This document shows, piece by piece, positions 26,801 to 34,145 of a stretch of 64,000 nt of DNA. Under the pieces are notes generated by a model, which was not told where the DNA came from, ran no database searches, and saw only the letters and a program-made list of their open reading frames with translations. Position 1 is the stretch's first letter. Each line of letters opens with the position of its first letter. The DNA comes from Eshraghiella sp964414835 (GTDB lineage Bacteria; Bacillota; Clostridia; Lachnospirales; Lachnospiraceae). Location of the stretch: contig CAYPWY010000008.1 in NCBI GenBank assembly GCA_964414835.1, positions 1-64,000 on the forward strand, read 5' to 3'. The position numbers were made by a program, and so were the translations under genes.

Positions 26801-26821
26801 ATTATAAGCCAACACTTTTAC

Positions 26822-26892
26822 GCAGATATGGTTCATCGGTAGAACGCCGGCTTCCCAAGCCGGAAAGGCGGGTTCGATTCCCGTTATCTGCT
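26822..26892 (+). tRNA. tRNA-Gly, anticodon CCC
   Basis: 71 bases. Acceptor GCAGATA/TATCTGC with discriminator T, D-arm GGTTCATCGGTAGAAC, anticodon stem CCGGC/GCCGG around TTCCCAA (anticodon CCC, codon GGG), and T-arm GGTTCGATTCC. CCA is not encoded. Confidence 0.95.
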
Positions 26893-26945
26893 TTTAGAAG
26901 CCATGTAAATTAAGGTTTTTTCGTGGTTCCAAAATTTAAGGTACT

Positions 26946-26983
26946 AAAAAAGCTAATCAAGCGTATGTTTGGTTAGCTTTTTA
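26946..26983 (+). terminator. Terminator after tRNA-Gly
   Basis: A stem of about 14 bp (AAAAAGCTAATCAA paired with TTTGGTTAGCTTTTT, one G-T pair) with a TTATTTTG tail, 54 bases beyond the tRNA. Confidence 0.7.
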
Positions 26984-27089
26984 TTTTGCGACAAACTCAG
27001 GTATTTGATTGATAACCGCCGCTTTTTGGCTGATGTCTTTTCTGTTACAATGATAATGTTGTTCAGTGCACAAAATGCTCTGGCAGACC

Positions 27090-27284
27090 TTATCTGTATT
27101 CCATAGAAATATCCAGAAAATCTCGTTTACCTTCAATATAATCCGCATATACAATTTCGGGCTCCCTGCCATGATATACCCGGCACAGACCGCAGACTTC
27201 ACAATCGCCTTTACATTGGAATATTTGTCTTATAAATATTTCTCTTTCTTCTCTTGTAGAATTTTCTATTTCGGGAGGTCTCAT
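27090..27284 (-). CDS. Small Cys-motif protein, paralogue 1 (unknown function)
   Basis: About 64 residues from the ATG at 27284, or 79 from an overlapping in-frame ATG at 27329; neither has a strong ribosome site, so the start is uncertain. It contains REEREIFIRQIFQCKGDCEV then CGLC, i.e. Cys-x3-Cys-x2-Cys-x2-Cys, and a C-terminal YADYIEG...EYR. The spacing and flanks match the adjacent upstream gene, so the two are tandem paralogues. The four Cys could bind Zn or an Fe-S cluster. I do not recognise the family. Confidence 0.55.
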   Translation of the reverse strand: MRPPEIENSTREEREIFIRQIFQCKGDCEVCGLCRVYHGREPEIVYADYIEGKRDFLDISMEYR

Positions 27285-27291
27285 ATTGCTG

Positions 27292-27510
27292 CTAACGTAC
27301 CTTTCCTGTATTGGCGCGATACTGCTCATTCAGTTCCCGCAGTTCCTTTTCTCCATTTATATAAGGTTCATAAAAAGCATCCACTGAGCCTCCGCCCAGA
27401 TTGTCACATCCGTTACAGAAATCACAGGCTCCTCCGCACTGCGTAAGACCCTGCTGTACAATCTGCATCCGTTGTTCTTTCGTGGTATCTTTAATCAAGA
27501 TGGAATCCAT
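27292..27510 (-). CDS. Small Cys-motif protein, paralogue 2 (unknown function)
   Basis: 72 residues. KEQRMQIVQQGLTQCGGACDF then CNGC has the same Cys-x3-Cys-x2-Cys-x2-Cys pattern as its downstream neighbour, and the C-terminus FYEPYINGEKELRELNEQYR aligns with that protein's end. No signal peptide or membrane helix. GGGAG lies ten bases before the ATG. It is probably co-transcribed with its paralogue and with the 133-residue gene upstream. Confidence 0.65.
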   Translation of the reverse strand: MDSILIKDTTKEQRMQIVQQGLTQCGGACDFCNGCDNLGGGSVDAFYEPYINGEKELRELNEQYRANTGKVR

Positions 27511-27585
27511 ATGTCCAAATCTCCCTTTTCTGTTTTAAGCACAATAAAATATAAAACATCCTGTGCATACAATAATTCATTCCGA

Positions 27586-27987
27586 TTACGCCTGTATATT
27601 CAACAGGCTGGCCGGCTCAACCAGACTATAATACTGATACTTTCTGCTCTGCGGTGACGCAGCCTCTGCATATTCCTCTATCAGCGCCATAACAGCTTCC
27701 GGTTTAATCCCCACCACAACATCACTGTTCACCTTGTTGGAATGCATTTCCGATATTAACGAAGCAATACGCTTTCTGTAATCTTCATCAACCGTAATCG
27801 GCGCCTGGGTAATTTCAATATTTTTATGAAAAATCCGGCGTACCGGAGCGTCCAGTATAAGGTTCCTGTATGTTTTGACAAAACATTCCATATCATAGTC
27901 CGCCAAAAACAAAAGGTCATTTAACGTGAGAGAATACCTTTTATGAATTCTGATGTATAAGTTTTTTAATCTTTTTTCTTTCTTCAT
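27586..27987 (-). CDS. Hypothetical basic protein, 133 aa
   Basis: 133 residues from the ATG at 27987, which follows AAGGAGGTG. The N-terminus is basic (MKKEKRLKNLYIRIHKRYSL), the middle predominantly helical (NDLLFLADYDMECFVKTYRN), and the C-terminus contains VVVGIKPEAVMALIEEYAEAA. No motif I recognise. It begins a minus-strand group of three small genes. A TATATA -10-like box with a weak -35 lies about 30 bases upstream. Confidence 0.6.
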   Translation of the reverse strand: MKKEKRLKNLYIRIHKRYSLTLNDLLFLADYDMECFVKTYRNLILDAPVRRIFHKNIEITQAPITVDEDYRKRIASLISEMHSNKVNSDVVVGIKPEAVMALIEEYAEAASPQSRKYQYYSLVEPASLLNIQA

Positions 27988-28175
27988 AACGCACCTCCTT
28001 ATGTGCGCGCCTTTGGTTATATAATATATTTCGGAAAAAAAATGAATTTTCATAAGTGTGTAATTAGAATTATCAGAAAATATCATTTGATACAAGATTG
28101 TCCGCAGCAGTTTTTGGCTCAGCAGTAACGGCAGTATGCTATTTGCCCAGCAGGTGGAATTTTTTACATAACCGA

Positions 28176-28212
28176 AAAGCCTGCGGCACTCCGTAAGACT
28201 GCCCCAGGCTTT
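28176..28212 (-). terminator. Probable terminator of eno
   Basis: AAAGCCTG pairs with CAGGCTTT, with inner CGGCA/TGCC pairing. On the minus strand it is followed by TTTTCGG, a weak U-tract, 36 bases past the eno stop. Confidence 0.5.
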
Positions 28213-28247
28213 GTTAAATCTTAATTATATTTTAGCGAATCTAATCA

Positions 28248-29546
28248 TTAAGAACGCTTTACATGAAATGCTCCGATTCCAGGATATACACTGTTTTCGC
28301 CAAGCTCTTCCTCAATTCTCAACAGCTGGTTGTATTTAGCAACACGCTCTGAACGGCTCGGCGCTCCGGTCTTAATCTGACATGTGTTGAGCGCAACTGC
28401 AAGGTCCGCAATAGTCGTGTCAGCCGTTTCTCCTGAACGATGTGAAGAGATTGCCGTATATCCGGCATTATGAGCCATTTTGATGGCTTCAAGAGTTTCG
28501 GAAACAGAGCCAATCTGGTTCAATTTAATCAATATGGAATTTCCGCATCCAAGCTCGATTCCCTTCTTTAATCTTTCTGTATTTGTAACAAATAAATCAT
28601 CACCTACAAGCTGGACCTTATCACCAAGCTCTTTAGTAAGTCTCTGCCAGCCTTCCCAGTCCTCTTCATCCAATGCATCCTCAATGGAAATAATCGGATA
28701 TTTTTCTACCAATCCCTTCCAATGTGCAATCAATTCATCTGATGTGAATTTTATTTTTGCCTTCGGAAGAACGTACTCGCCTTTCTTCTCTCCCTTCCAT
28801 TCGCTGGAAGCAGCATCCATGGCAATCATGAAATCTCTGCCCGGTTCATATCCGGCATTCTTTACGGCCTCCAATATGTATTGAATGGCTTCCTCGTCGC
28901 TGGCAAGGTCAGGAGCAAATCCGCCCTCATCGCCTACTGAGGTTGCAAGTCCTTTAGATTTTAACAAGGCAGCCAGTGAGTGGAATACTTCTGCACACCA
29001 GCGAAGCGCCTCTTTAAAGCTCGGTGCTCCCACCGGCATAATCATAAACTCCTGTACATCAACCGTATTGGCTGCATGGGCACCGCCATTTAAAATATTC
29101 ATCATCGGAACAGGAAGTCTGTTTCCTGAAATTCCTCCTAAGAATCTGTACAGCGGAATATCCAATGCTATGGAAGCGGCTCTTGCTGCTGCAATAGATA
29201 CTGCAAGTATTGCATTGGCGCCAAGCTTTGATTTGTCCTTTGTGCCGTCCGCCTGAATCATGGCTCTGTCTACCGCATATATATCCGATGCGTCAAGTCC
29301 ATGTACAGCATCATTGATAATTGTGTTTATATTTTCAACTGCCTTGGTAACACCTTTTCCCAAGTACCTGCTTTTATCACCATCTCTAAGCTCCAATGCT
29401 TCAAATTCACCGGTGGATGCACCGCTTGGAGCAGTTCCTCTTCCCACACTTCCATCGGCAAGTATTACTTCCGCCTCTACGGTAGGATTGCCTCTGGAGT
29501 CGAGAATTTCTCTTCCATACACTTTTTCAATCTGTAAATAATTCAT
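28248..29546 (-). CDS. eno: Enolase
   Basis: 432 residues, full length. Motifs in order are EILDSRGNPTVEAEV, GASTGEFEALELRDGD with the catalytic loop, VPMMNILNGGAHAANTVDVQEFMIMP, SVGDEGGFAPDL with a catalytic Glu, ISIEDALDEEDWEGW, LVGDDLFVTN, and the signature ILIKLNQIGSVSETLEAI followed by SHRSGET. It interconverts 2-phosphoglycerate and phosphoenolpyruvate. GGAGG lies before the ATG. The leader contains a hairpin and, at the predicted +1, a palindrome resembling the operator upstream of the nearby ABC exporter. Confidence 0.97.
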   Translation of the reverse strand: MNYLQIEKVYGREILDSRGNPTVEAEVILADGSVGRGTAPSGASTGEFEALELRDGDKSRYLGKGVTKAVENINTIINDAVHGLDASDIYAVDRAMIQADGTKDKSKLGANAILAVSIAAARAASIALDIPLYRFLGGISGNRLPVPMMNILNGGAHAANTVDVQEFMIMPVGAPSFKEALRWCAEVFHSLAALLKSKGLATSVGDEGGFAPDLASDEEAIQYILEAVKNAGYEPGRDFMIAMDAASSEWKGEKKGEYVLPKAKIKFTSDELIAHWKGLVEKYPIISIEDALDEEDWEGWQRLTKELGDKVQLVGDDLFVTNTERLKKGIELGCGNSILIKLNQIGSVSETLEAIKMAHNAGYTAISSHRSGETADTTIADLAVALNTCQIKTGAPSRSERVAKYNQLLRIEEELGENSVYPGIGAFHVKRS

Positions 29547-29582
29547 TGTTGTTGAACCTCCATTCTTTTAATGGTTCTCCTT

Positions 29583-29607
29583 ACCGGAAGGAAAACCGCC
29601 TTCCGGT
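29583..29607 (-). other. Hairpin in the eno 5' leader
   Basis: ACCGGAAGG paired with CCTTCCGGT around a 7-base loop, about 37 bases before the eno start; no U-run follows on the minus strand. Confidence 0.55.
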
Positions 29608-29668
29608 TATGCAAATATTATATTCAGCAGCTATAATATATGCAAAGGAGCCCACATGATTTACACAT

Positions 29669-29686
29669 GGTTAGTTAAAGCTAACC
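29669..29686. promoter_or_regulatory. Operator-like palindrome at the eno transcription start
   Basis: GGTTAGTTAAAGCTAACC, an inverted repeat with 7 of 8 matching positions, almost identical to the site at 33345-33362 upstream of the ABC exporter. It lies directly downstream of the eno -10 box. Confidence 0.6.
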
Positions 29687-29692
29687 GAAGAA

Positions 29693-29722
29693 AGTATAGC
29701 ATGGCGCTATTTGCACAGTCAA
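29693..29722 (-). promoter_or_regulatory. Promoter of eno
   Basis: Minus strand TTGACT, 18-base spacer, TATACT; predicted start near 29686. Confidence 0.7.
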
Positions 29723-29754
29723 CAAACATAAGTAATAATAATTCTCATTAAGAA

Positions 29755-31497
29755 CTACTGCACAGACTCCAATGCCCAATTACTGCTTTCCGTCTGGAGC
29801 TTGACCATATGTGTATAGATTCCGTCTTTTTTATACAGCTCTTCCGGTGTTCCCTGCTCTGCTACCGTTCCGTCGGCAAGTACAACTATCTTATCCGCAC
29901 CTGCCACCGTACGCATTCTGTGGGCAATAATCAAAACCGTCTTATTTTGAATAAGTCTTGACAATGCTGACTGTATAAGAGTCTCATTCTCCACGTCCAA
30001 TGAAGCCGTAGCTTCATCAAGCAGAATAACCGGTGCGTCTTTCAGGAAAGCTCTGGCTATGGATATTCTCTGCCGCTCACCTCCTGACAATTCGCAGCCG
30101 TTCTCACCTATCATACTGTTCCATTTGTCAGGAAGCTTTTCTGCAAATTCATCTACATTGGCAAGTCTTGCAGCCGCCAAAACCTCCTGATTCGTAGCGT
30201 CTTTTTTACCGATACGGATATTTTCCATAATAGTATTATCAAAAAGCGTAACATCCTGAAATACAATAGAGTAAAGAGACATCAGCGTTTCAGGCTCAAC
30301 AGCTGACACATCCATACCGCCTACTGTGATTTTGCCTTTGTCAATATCCCAGAACCTTGCAGCAAGACGTGACACAGTCGTTTTTCCTCCGCCGGAAGGG
30401 CCTACCAATGCAGTAACCTCTCCCTGTTTGGCAGTAAATGAAACATCCTTCAATACTGTTTCACCATCGTTATAGGAAAATCCCACATGTTCAAACTCAA
30501 TGTCGCAGCCGTCATTGGAAAGTCCGCTGACTCCTGTTTGAACAGGATGGTCCAGAATTTCATTCATTCTGGCTATATTGGTGCGGCTTGAGATAATCGC
30601 TGCCAGATTTTGCAAGGCTGACTGCAGCGGGTCATAAAAACGGGAAACAACCAGCAGGAATATGAAAAAAGTAAGTACATCAAGGCTTCCTTTTATTAAC
30701 AGTATGGAACCAACAAGTGCAACCGTGGCAATTCCAAGCTTTAAAATCATCTGGGCTGATACCACAAACACAGCCGTTCCGATTTCAGATATAAATGCAC
30801 GCTTTTCAACCTTCTTAATTTTTTTATCCAGTCCTTCAAGATAAGCCGGCTCGGCGTTATTCGCCTTCAAATCCCTCATTGTCTCTATGCATTCCTGAAT
30901 ACCGTCGGCACATTCCATTTTTGCTTCCATCTGTCTTCTGTTGAGTTTTTCCTGAACCTTTGCTGAGAATCCCACAATGGCAAAAGCAATAGGCATTACC
31001 CACAATGACGCCAACGCCAGTCTCCAGTCATAGAAAAACAAGACTATGGCAATCAGCACCGTGGATATAATGGAGCCTGCCAGCTCCGGGACAAAATGGG
31101 AAAATGCCGTTTCCAAAAACGCACAATCCGCCATAATTGTACTTGTCAAATCAGCCAAGTCCTTTTTGCCAAAGAAAGACAACGGCAGCTTTCTCAATTT
31201 CTCGGCAAGGGTAATCCGGCGCACCCCGCTTTCAACATAAGTAGCCAGATACGTGGAATTATACTGGAACCATGTTGTCAGCAACACAAGCCCCAGCGCA
31301 ATCACACAGCCGGCAATATAAAATATGATTTTATCACTATGAACTCCGCCGTTTATCATATCTTTTACAAGAATATATAAAAGACTTACGGGAAATATGA
31401 ACGCTATATTCTGCAGTGCACATGCAATACAACCTTTAATCAGGTCTTTTGCACCCTGCCTTGACAGGGCAAATCTTCTTTGGATTTTTTCAATCAT
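29755..31497 (-). CDS. ABC exporter subunit B (fused membrane and ATPase domains)
   Basis: 580 residues. Six membrane helices occupy about residues 20-310, with the ATPase at about 335-570. Walker A is GPSGGGKTT, the Q-loop is IVFQDVTLF, the signature LSGGERQRISIARAF, Walker B VILLDEATASLD and the H-loop IAHRM, so all catalytic motifs are present. It follows its partner after four bases, giving a heterodimeric type IV exporter. The layout resembles multidrug, peptide or siderophore-type half-transporters; substrate unknown. The divergent-type TetR gene upstream probably controls it. Confidence 0.9.
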   Translation of the reverse strand: MIEKIQRRFALSRQGAKDLIKGCIACALQNIAFIFPVSLLYILVKDMINGGVHSDKIIFYIAGCVIALGLVLLTTWFQYNSTYLATYVESGVRRITLAEKLRKLPLSFFGKKDLADLTSTIMADCAFLETAFSHFVPELAGSIISTVLIAIVLFFYDWRLALASLWVMPIAFAIVGFSAKVQEKLNRRQMEAKMECADGIQECIETMRDLKANNAEPAYLEGLDKKIKKVEKRAFISEIGTAVFVVSAQMILKLGIATVALVGSILLIKGSLDVLTFFIFLLVVSRFYDPLQSALQNLAAIISSRTNIARMNEILDHPVQTGVSGLSNDGCDIEFEHVGFSYNDGETVLKDVSFTAKQGEVTALVGPSGGGKTTVSRLAARFWDIDKGKITVGGMDVSAVEPETLMSLYSIVFQDVTLFDNTIMENIRIGKKDATNQEVLAAARLANVDEFAEKLPDKWNSMIGENGCELSGGERQRISIARAFLKDAPVILLDEATASLDVENETLIQSALSRLIQNKTVLIIAHRMRTVAGADKIVVLADGTVAEQGTPEELYKKDGIYTHMVKLQTESSNWALESVQ

Positions 31498-31501
31498 TTT
31501 T

Positions 31502-33271
31502 TCAGCCCTCCTTTACAACCTTCCACTGAACGGAAGTCTGATAATCTTTCCACATCTTTGCAAACAATCCGTCTTTTTCGCAAAGCTCATTCCTTTTGCC
31601 GGACTCCACAATTTTCCCGTTATCCAGAACATATATGCAGTCGGCGTTTGCCACCGTGGAAAGCCTGTGTGCAATCATAATAACCGTTTTTCCTTTTGCA
31701 AGCTCATCAAAAGCTGCCTGTACTCTGGCTTCATTATCAGGGTCGGCAAAAGCGGTTGCTTCGTCCAAAATAATGATTGGCGTGTTCTTCAGCATTGCTC
31801 TGGCAATGGCAATTCGCTGCTGCTCGCCTCCTGACAGGAAAACTCCGTCTCCGCCGATTACGGTATCCACACCTTTCGGAAATTTTTCAATAATATCCAT
31901 ACATTGTGCTGACTTTAATGCTTCTATGACCTGTTCTCTTGTGGCATCGGGCTTTCCCATACGCACATTGTCAAAAATAGAGGCTTTAATCAGCCGGCTG
32001 TTCTGGAACACAAACGAGACTTTGTTCATCAACTCTGCCTTATGGATGTCTTTTACATCCACGCCGCCTATTTTTACGCTGCCTCTCTGCGGGTCAAAGA
32101 ATCGTGGTATTATATTAGCCAATGTGGATTTTCCTCCTCCTGAAGGCCCCACTAAGGCTATTGTCTGCCCTGCCTCCACACGCAGCGAAACATCCTTCAG
32201 TACATCATTTTCACCGTCATAGCTGAACCATACATTGGAAAGCTCTACTGAAGAATCCTCCGGTTCCTGCGGATTGCTGCTTTCAGAAAGAGGATTTGAT
32301 GTCAGCACGCTGTCAATCCTTTTCAACGCATCGGCAACAATCATCTCATTCTCACTCATAAACATTATCTTAGTCAGCGTAAGAGAAATAACGGGTGTGA
32401 TAATAATATAGAACAGCAAATTCAGTAAAAACTCATTTGTAATACCATTTCTGGTAAAAATCAGCGCTCCTGCTATCAGAAATGCAAAAACACTGTTGAT
32501 TGCCATTGTACAAAACATCATCGGCATACGCAGCTCTTTGGTATATTCAATAACCCATTTTCCGTAGTTGTCTATAGCGGCCTTGAACTTCTTAAATGAA
32601 AATACGGTCTGCCCAAAGGTTTTAACCACAGGGACTCCGCGCACATACTCAACAGCTTCATTTGACATATCCGCCAATGAATCCTGATATTCCTTCATCT
32701 TCTGTGCCATCCTTTTACCGGTCATACTCATCATAATGAGAAAACCTAAAACTACGGGAACAAGGCTCAGCAAGCCCAGACGCCAGTCGAAGACAAACAA
32801 TAAAACAAGCAGCCCTATAGGTGTTGCAACAGCACCGGCTTTATCAGGAAGCTGGTGCGCCAGATATGTCTCCGTAGCGGCGCTTGACTCATTGACGATT
32901 TTTCTTAATTTGCCGCTGCCGAAGCCTTCAACAAAGCCCAGAGGCATTTTGGCAATATGATGCATGGTAATGCTGCGCAGATTGGCCGCAACACGAAAAG
33001 CGGCAACATGGGAGCACATCAAAGCAGCAACATAAATAAATATGGCAAGCAGACCAAACAGCACTGCCATCCATCCATAATGTGGAAGCTTTTCAGCATT
33101 GGCAAAGTCCGGCGCCGCCTCAATGACATCCTTGAGAATACGCCAGATGTACCAGAACGGAACAAGCGCAGCCAATGCGCTTAATGCTGACAGAGCCCAT
33201 GATGCATATGTTAAAAACCTATGATTCCCGGCATATCCCATCAGCCTTGATAAATTAGATTGTTTTTTCAA
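31502..33271 (-). CDS. ABC exporter subunit A (fused membrane and ATPase domains)
   Basis: 589 residues. The start is taken as TTG at 33271 because AAGGAGG lies eight bases before it; a TTG eight codons earlier would place that site inside the gene. Membrane helices lie at about 20-320 and the ATPase at about 345-589: GPSGGGKST, FVFQNSRLI, LSGGEQQRIAIARAM, IIILDEATAFAD, IAHRLST. It is the first gene of the two-gene exporter operon, behind a leader with a GAAGCCG/CGGCTTC hairpin (33309-33329) and a TetR-type palindrome. Confidence 0.9.
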   Translation of the reverse strand: MKKQSNLSRLMGYAGNHRFLTYASWALSALSALAALVPFWYIWRILKDVIEAAPDFANAEKLPHYGWMAVLFGLLAIFIYVAALMCSHVAAFRVAANLRSITMHHIAKMPLGFVEGFGSGKLRKIVNESSAATETYLAHQLPDKAGAVATPIGLLVLLFVFDWRLGLLSLVPVVLGFLIMMSMTGKRMAQKMKEYQDSLADMSNEAVEYVRGVPVVKTFGQTVFSFKKFKAAIDNYGKWVIEYTKELRMPMMFCTMAINSVFAFLIAGALIFTRNGITNEFLLNLLFYIIITPVISLTLTKIMFMSENEMIVADALKRIDSVLTSNPLSESSNPQEPEDSSVELSNVWFSYDGENDVLKDVSLRVEAGQTIALVGPSGGGKSTLANIIPRFFDPQRGSVKIGGVDVKDIHKAELMNKVSFVFQNSRLIKASIFDNVRMGKPDATREQVIEALKSAQCMDIIEKFPKGVDTVIGGDGVFLSGGEQQRIAIARAMLKNTPIIILDEATAFADPDNEARVQAAFDELAKGKTVIMIAHRLSTVANADCIYVLDNGKIVESGKRNELCEKDGLFAKMWKDYQTSVQWKVVKEG

Positions 33272-33344
33272 AGTAATAAACCTCCTTACAATCAATCTGT
33301 ATGATATTGAAGCCGCTGCAGTCGGCTTCTGATACCCTTACTTT

Positions 33345-33362
33345 GGTTAGTTGTAACTAACC
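33345..33362. promoter_or_regulatory. TetR-type operator upstream of the ABC exporter
   Basis: GGTTAGTTGTAACTAACC, a perfect 8-bp inverted repeat with a 2-base centre, between the tetR terminator and the exporter start. No clear sigma-A pair is visible around it. Confidence 0.7.
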
Positions 33363-33377
33363 TGTCATTAAAAATAT

Positions 33378-33408
33378 AATAGAAAGTACATTCTGATGAC
33401 TTTCTATT
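33378..33408 (-). terminator. Terminator of the tetR-type gene
   Basis: AATAGAAAGT/ACTTTCTATT stem with an 11-base loop, followed on the minus strand by ATATTTTTAAT. Confidence 0.7.
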
Positions 33409-33426
33409 ATTATGAATTACAAGGCA

Positions 33427-34044
33427 TTACTGCCCCATAATTTTCATCCAGCCTGCGGTATAAAATTCCCTGAGTTCGTCAAGATATATTTCCGCCTGCT
33501 CAAGCGGCATTTCATGAATAATCAGTTCAAAATAGGCATTGAACATTCCCGTAATCAGAATATGCTCAAGCCTTGAATCAATAGGCGGCGACGGGTGTCC
33601 AAGACTTTCCAGCACTGCCTGATAATCATGCGTTCCCTTAATTTCCACTTCCACCATTTCATCAATCATGCCTGCATACCGTGTTCCTTCAGAGCAGCAA
33701 AGCAACAGCTTAAATGAATCTAAATTCTCATAGGCATAAAGCAGCATATCGTGCATACACTGTCCGCTGATACTGCTCATATTATCAGGCTGTTCCTGCG
33801 GCGGCAGCTTGGCAAAGCTTTCCTGAGCTTCACGGTATGTACTCATGAGTGTTTCATACTGTTCTTTCACAAGTGCATCAAAAAGAGCTTCCTTGCTGTC
33901 ATAGTAGCCGTAAAAAGCACCGGTAGTTACGCCCGCCGTTTTTACGATATTCCGCAAGGAAGCCGATTTAAAACCTTTTTCGAGAAATTCAGTTTTGGCA
34001 GCAGCGTGAATCATATCCAATGTTGTCTGTTTAGCATCACTCAT
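33427..34044 (-). CDS. TetR/AcrR-family transcriptional repressor
   Basis: 205 residues. Residues about 8-55 form the TetR HTH (IHAAAKTEFLEKGFKSASLR, then IVKTAGVTTGAFYGYYDSKEALFDAL). The C-terminal ligand-binding part is helical and family-specific. It lies directly upstream of, and in the same direction as, the ABC exporter, separated by a terminator, the usual arrangement for a repressor of an adjacent efflux pump. The likely operator is at 33345. Its own promoter region carries another palindrome, TGTTATATAACA (34068-34079), which may serve autoregulation. Confidence 0.9.
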   Translation of the reverse strand: MSDAKQTTLDMIHAAAKTEFLEKGFKSASLRNIVKTAGVTTGAFYGYYDSKEALFDALVKEQYETLMSTYREAQESFAKLPPQEQPDNMSSISGQCMHDMLLYAYENLDSFKLLLCCSEGTRYAGMIDEMVEVEIKGTHDYQAVLESLGHPSPPIDSRLEHILITGMFNAYFELIIHEMPLEQAEIYLDELREFYTAGWMKIMGQ

Positions 34045-34083
34045 CTGTCGCGCCTCCTTGTAACACTGTTATATAACATCGTT

Positions 34084-34112
34084 ATATTATCATATGAAAC
34101 GCTGCTTGTCAA
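34084..34112 (-). promoter_or_regulatory. Promoter of the tetR-type gene
   Basis: Minus strand TTGACA, 17-base spacer, TAATAT, with the palindrome TGTTATATAACA just downstream. Confidence 0.75.
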
Positions 34113-34145
34113 TAGACTTAATTTATATTAATACTTTACTGTTGT

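Larger units (their letters stand above)
26436..26821. other. 386-base intergenic region with hairpin and tandem promoters
   Basis: No convincing coding sequence. It holds a GGCGGCA/TGCCGCC hairpin (26635-26653), two tRNA-Gly promoters, and two exact copies of a 21-base block starting ATATAATGAGCGCAAGC, at 26698-26718 and 26780-26800. Between them the sequence is GC-rich and locally self-complementary. Confidence 0.6.

Noticed and set aside
26981..27202. 73-codon minus-strand frame overlapping the Cys-motif gene
   Set aside because: It overlaps the better supported paralogue and has no motif or ribosome site.
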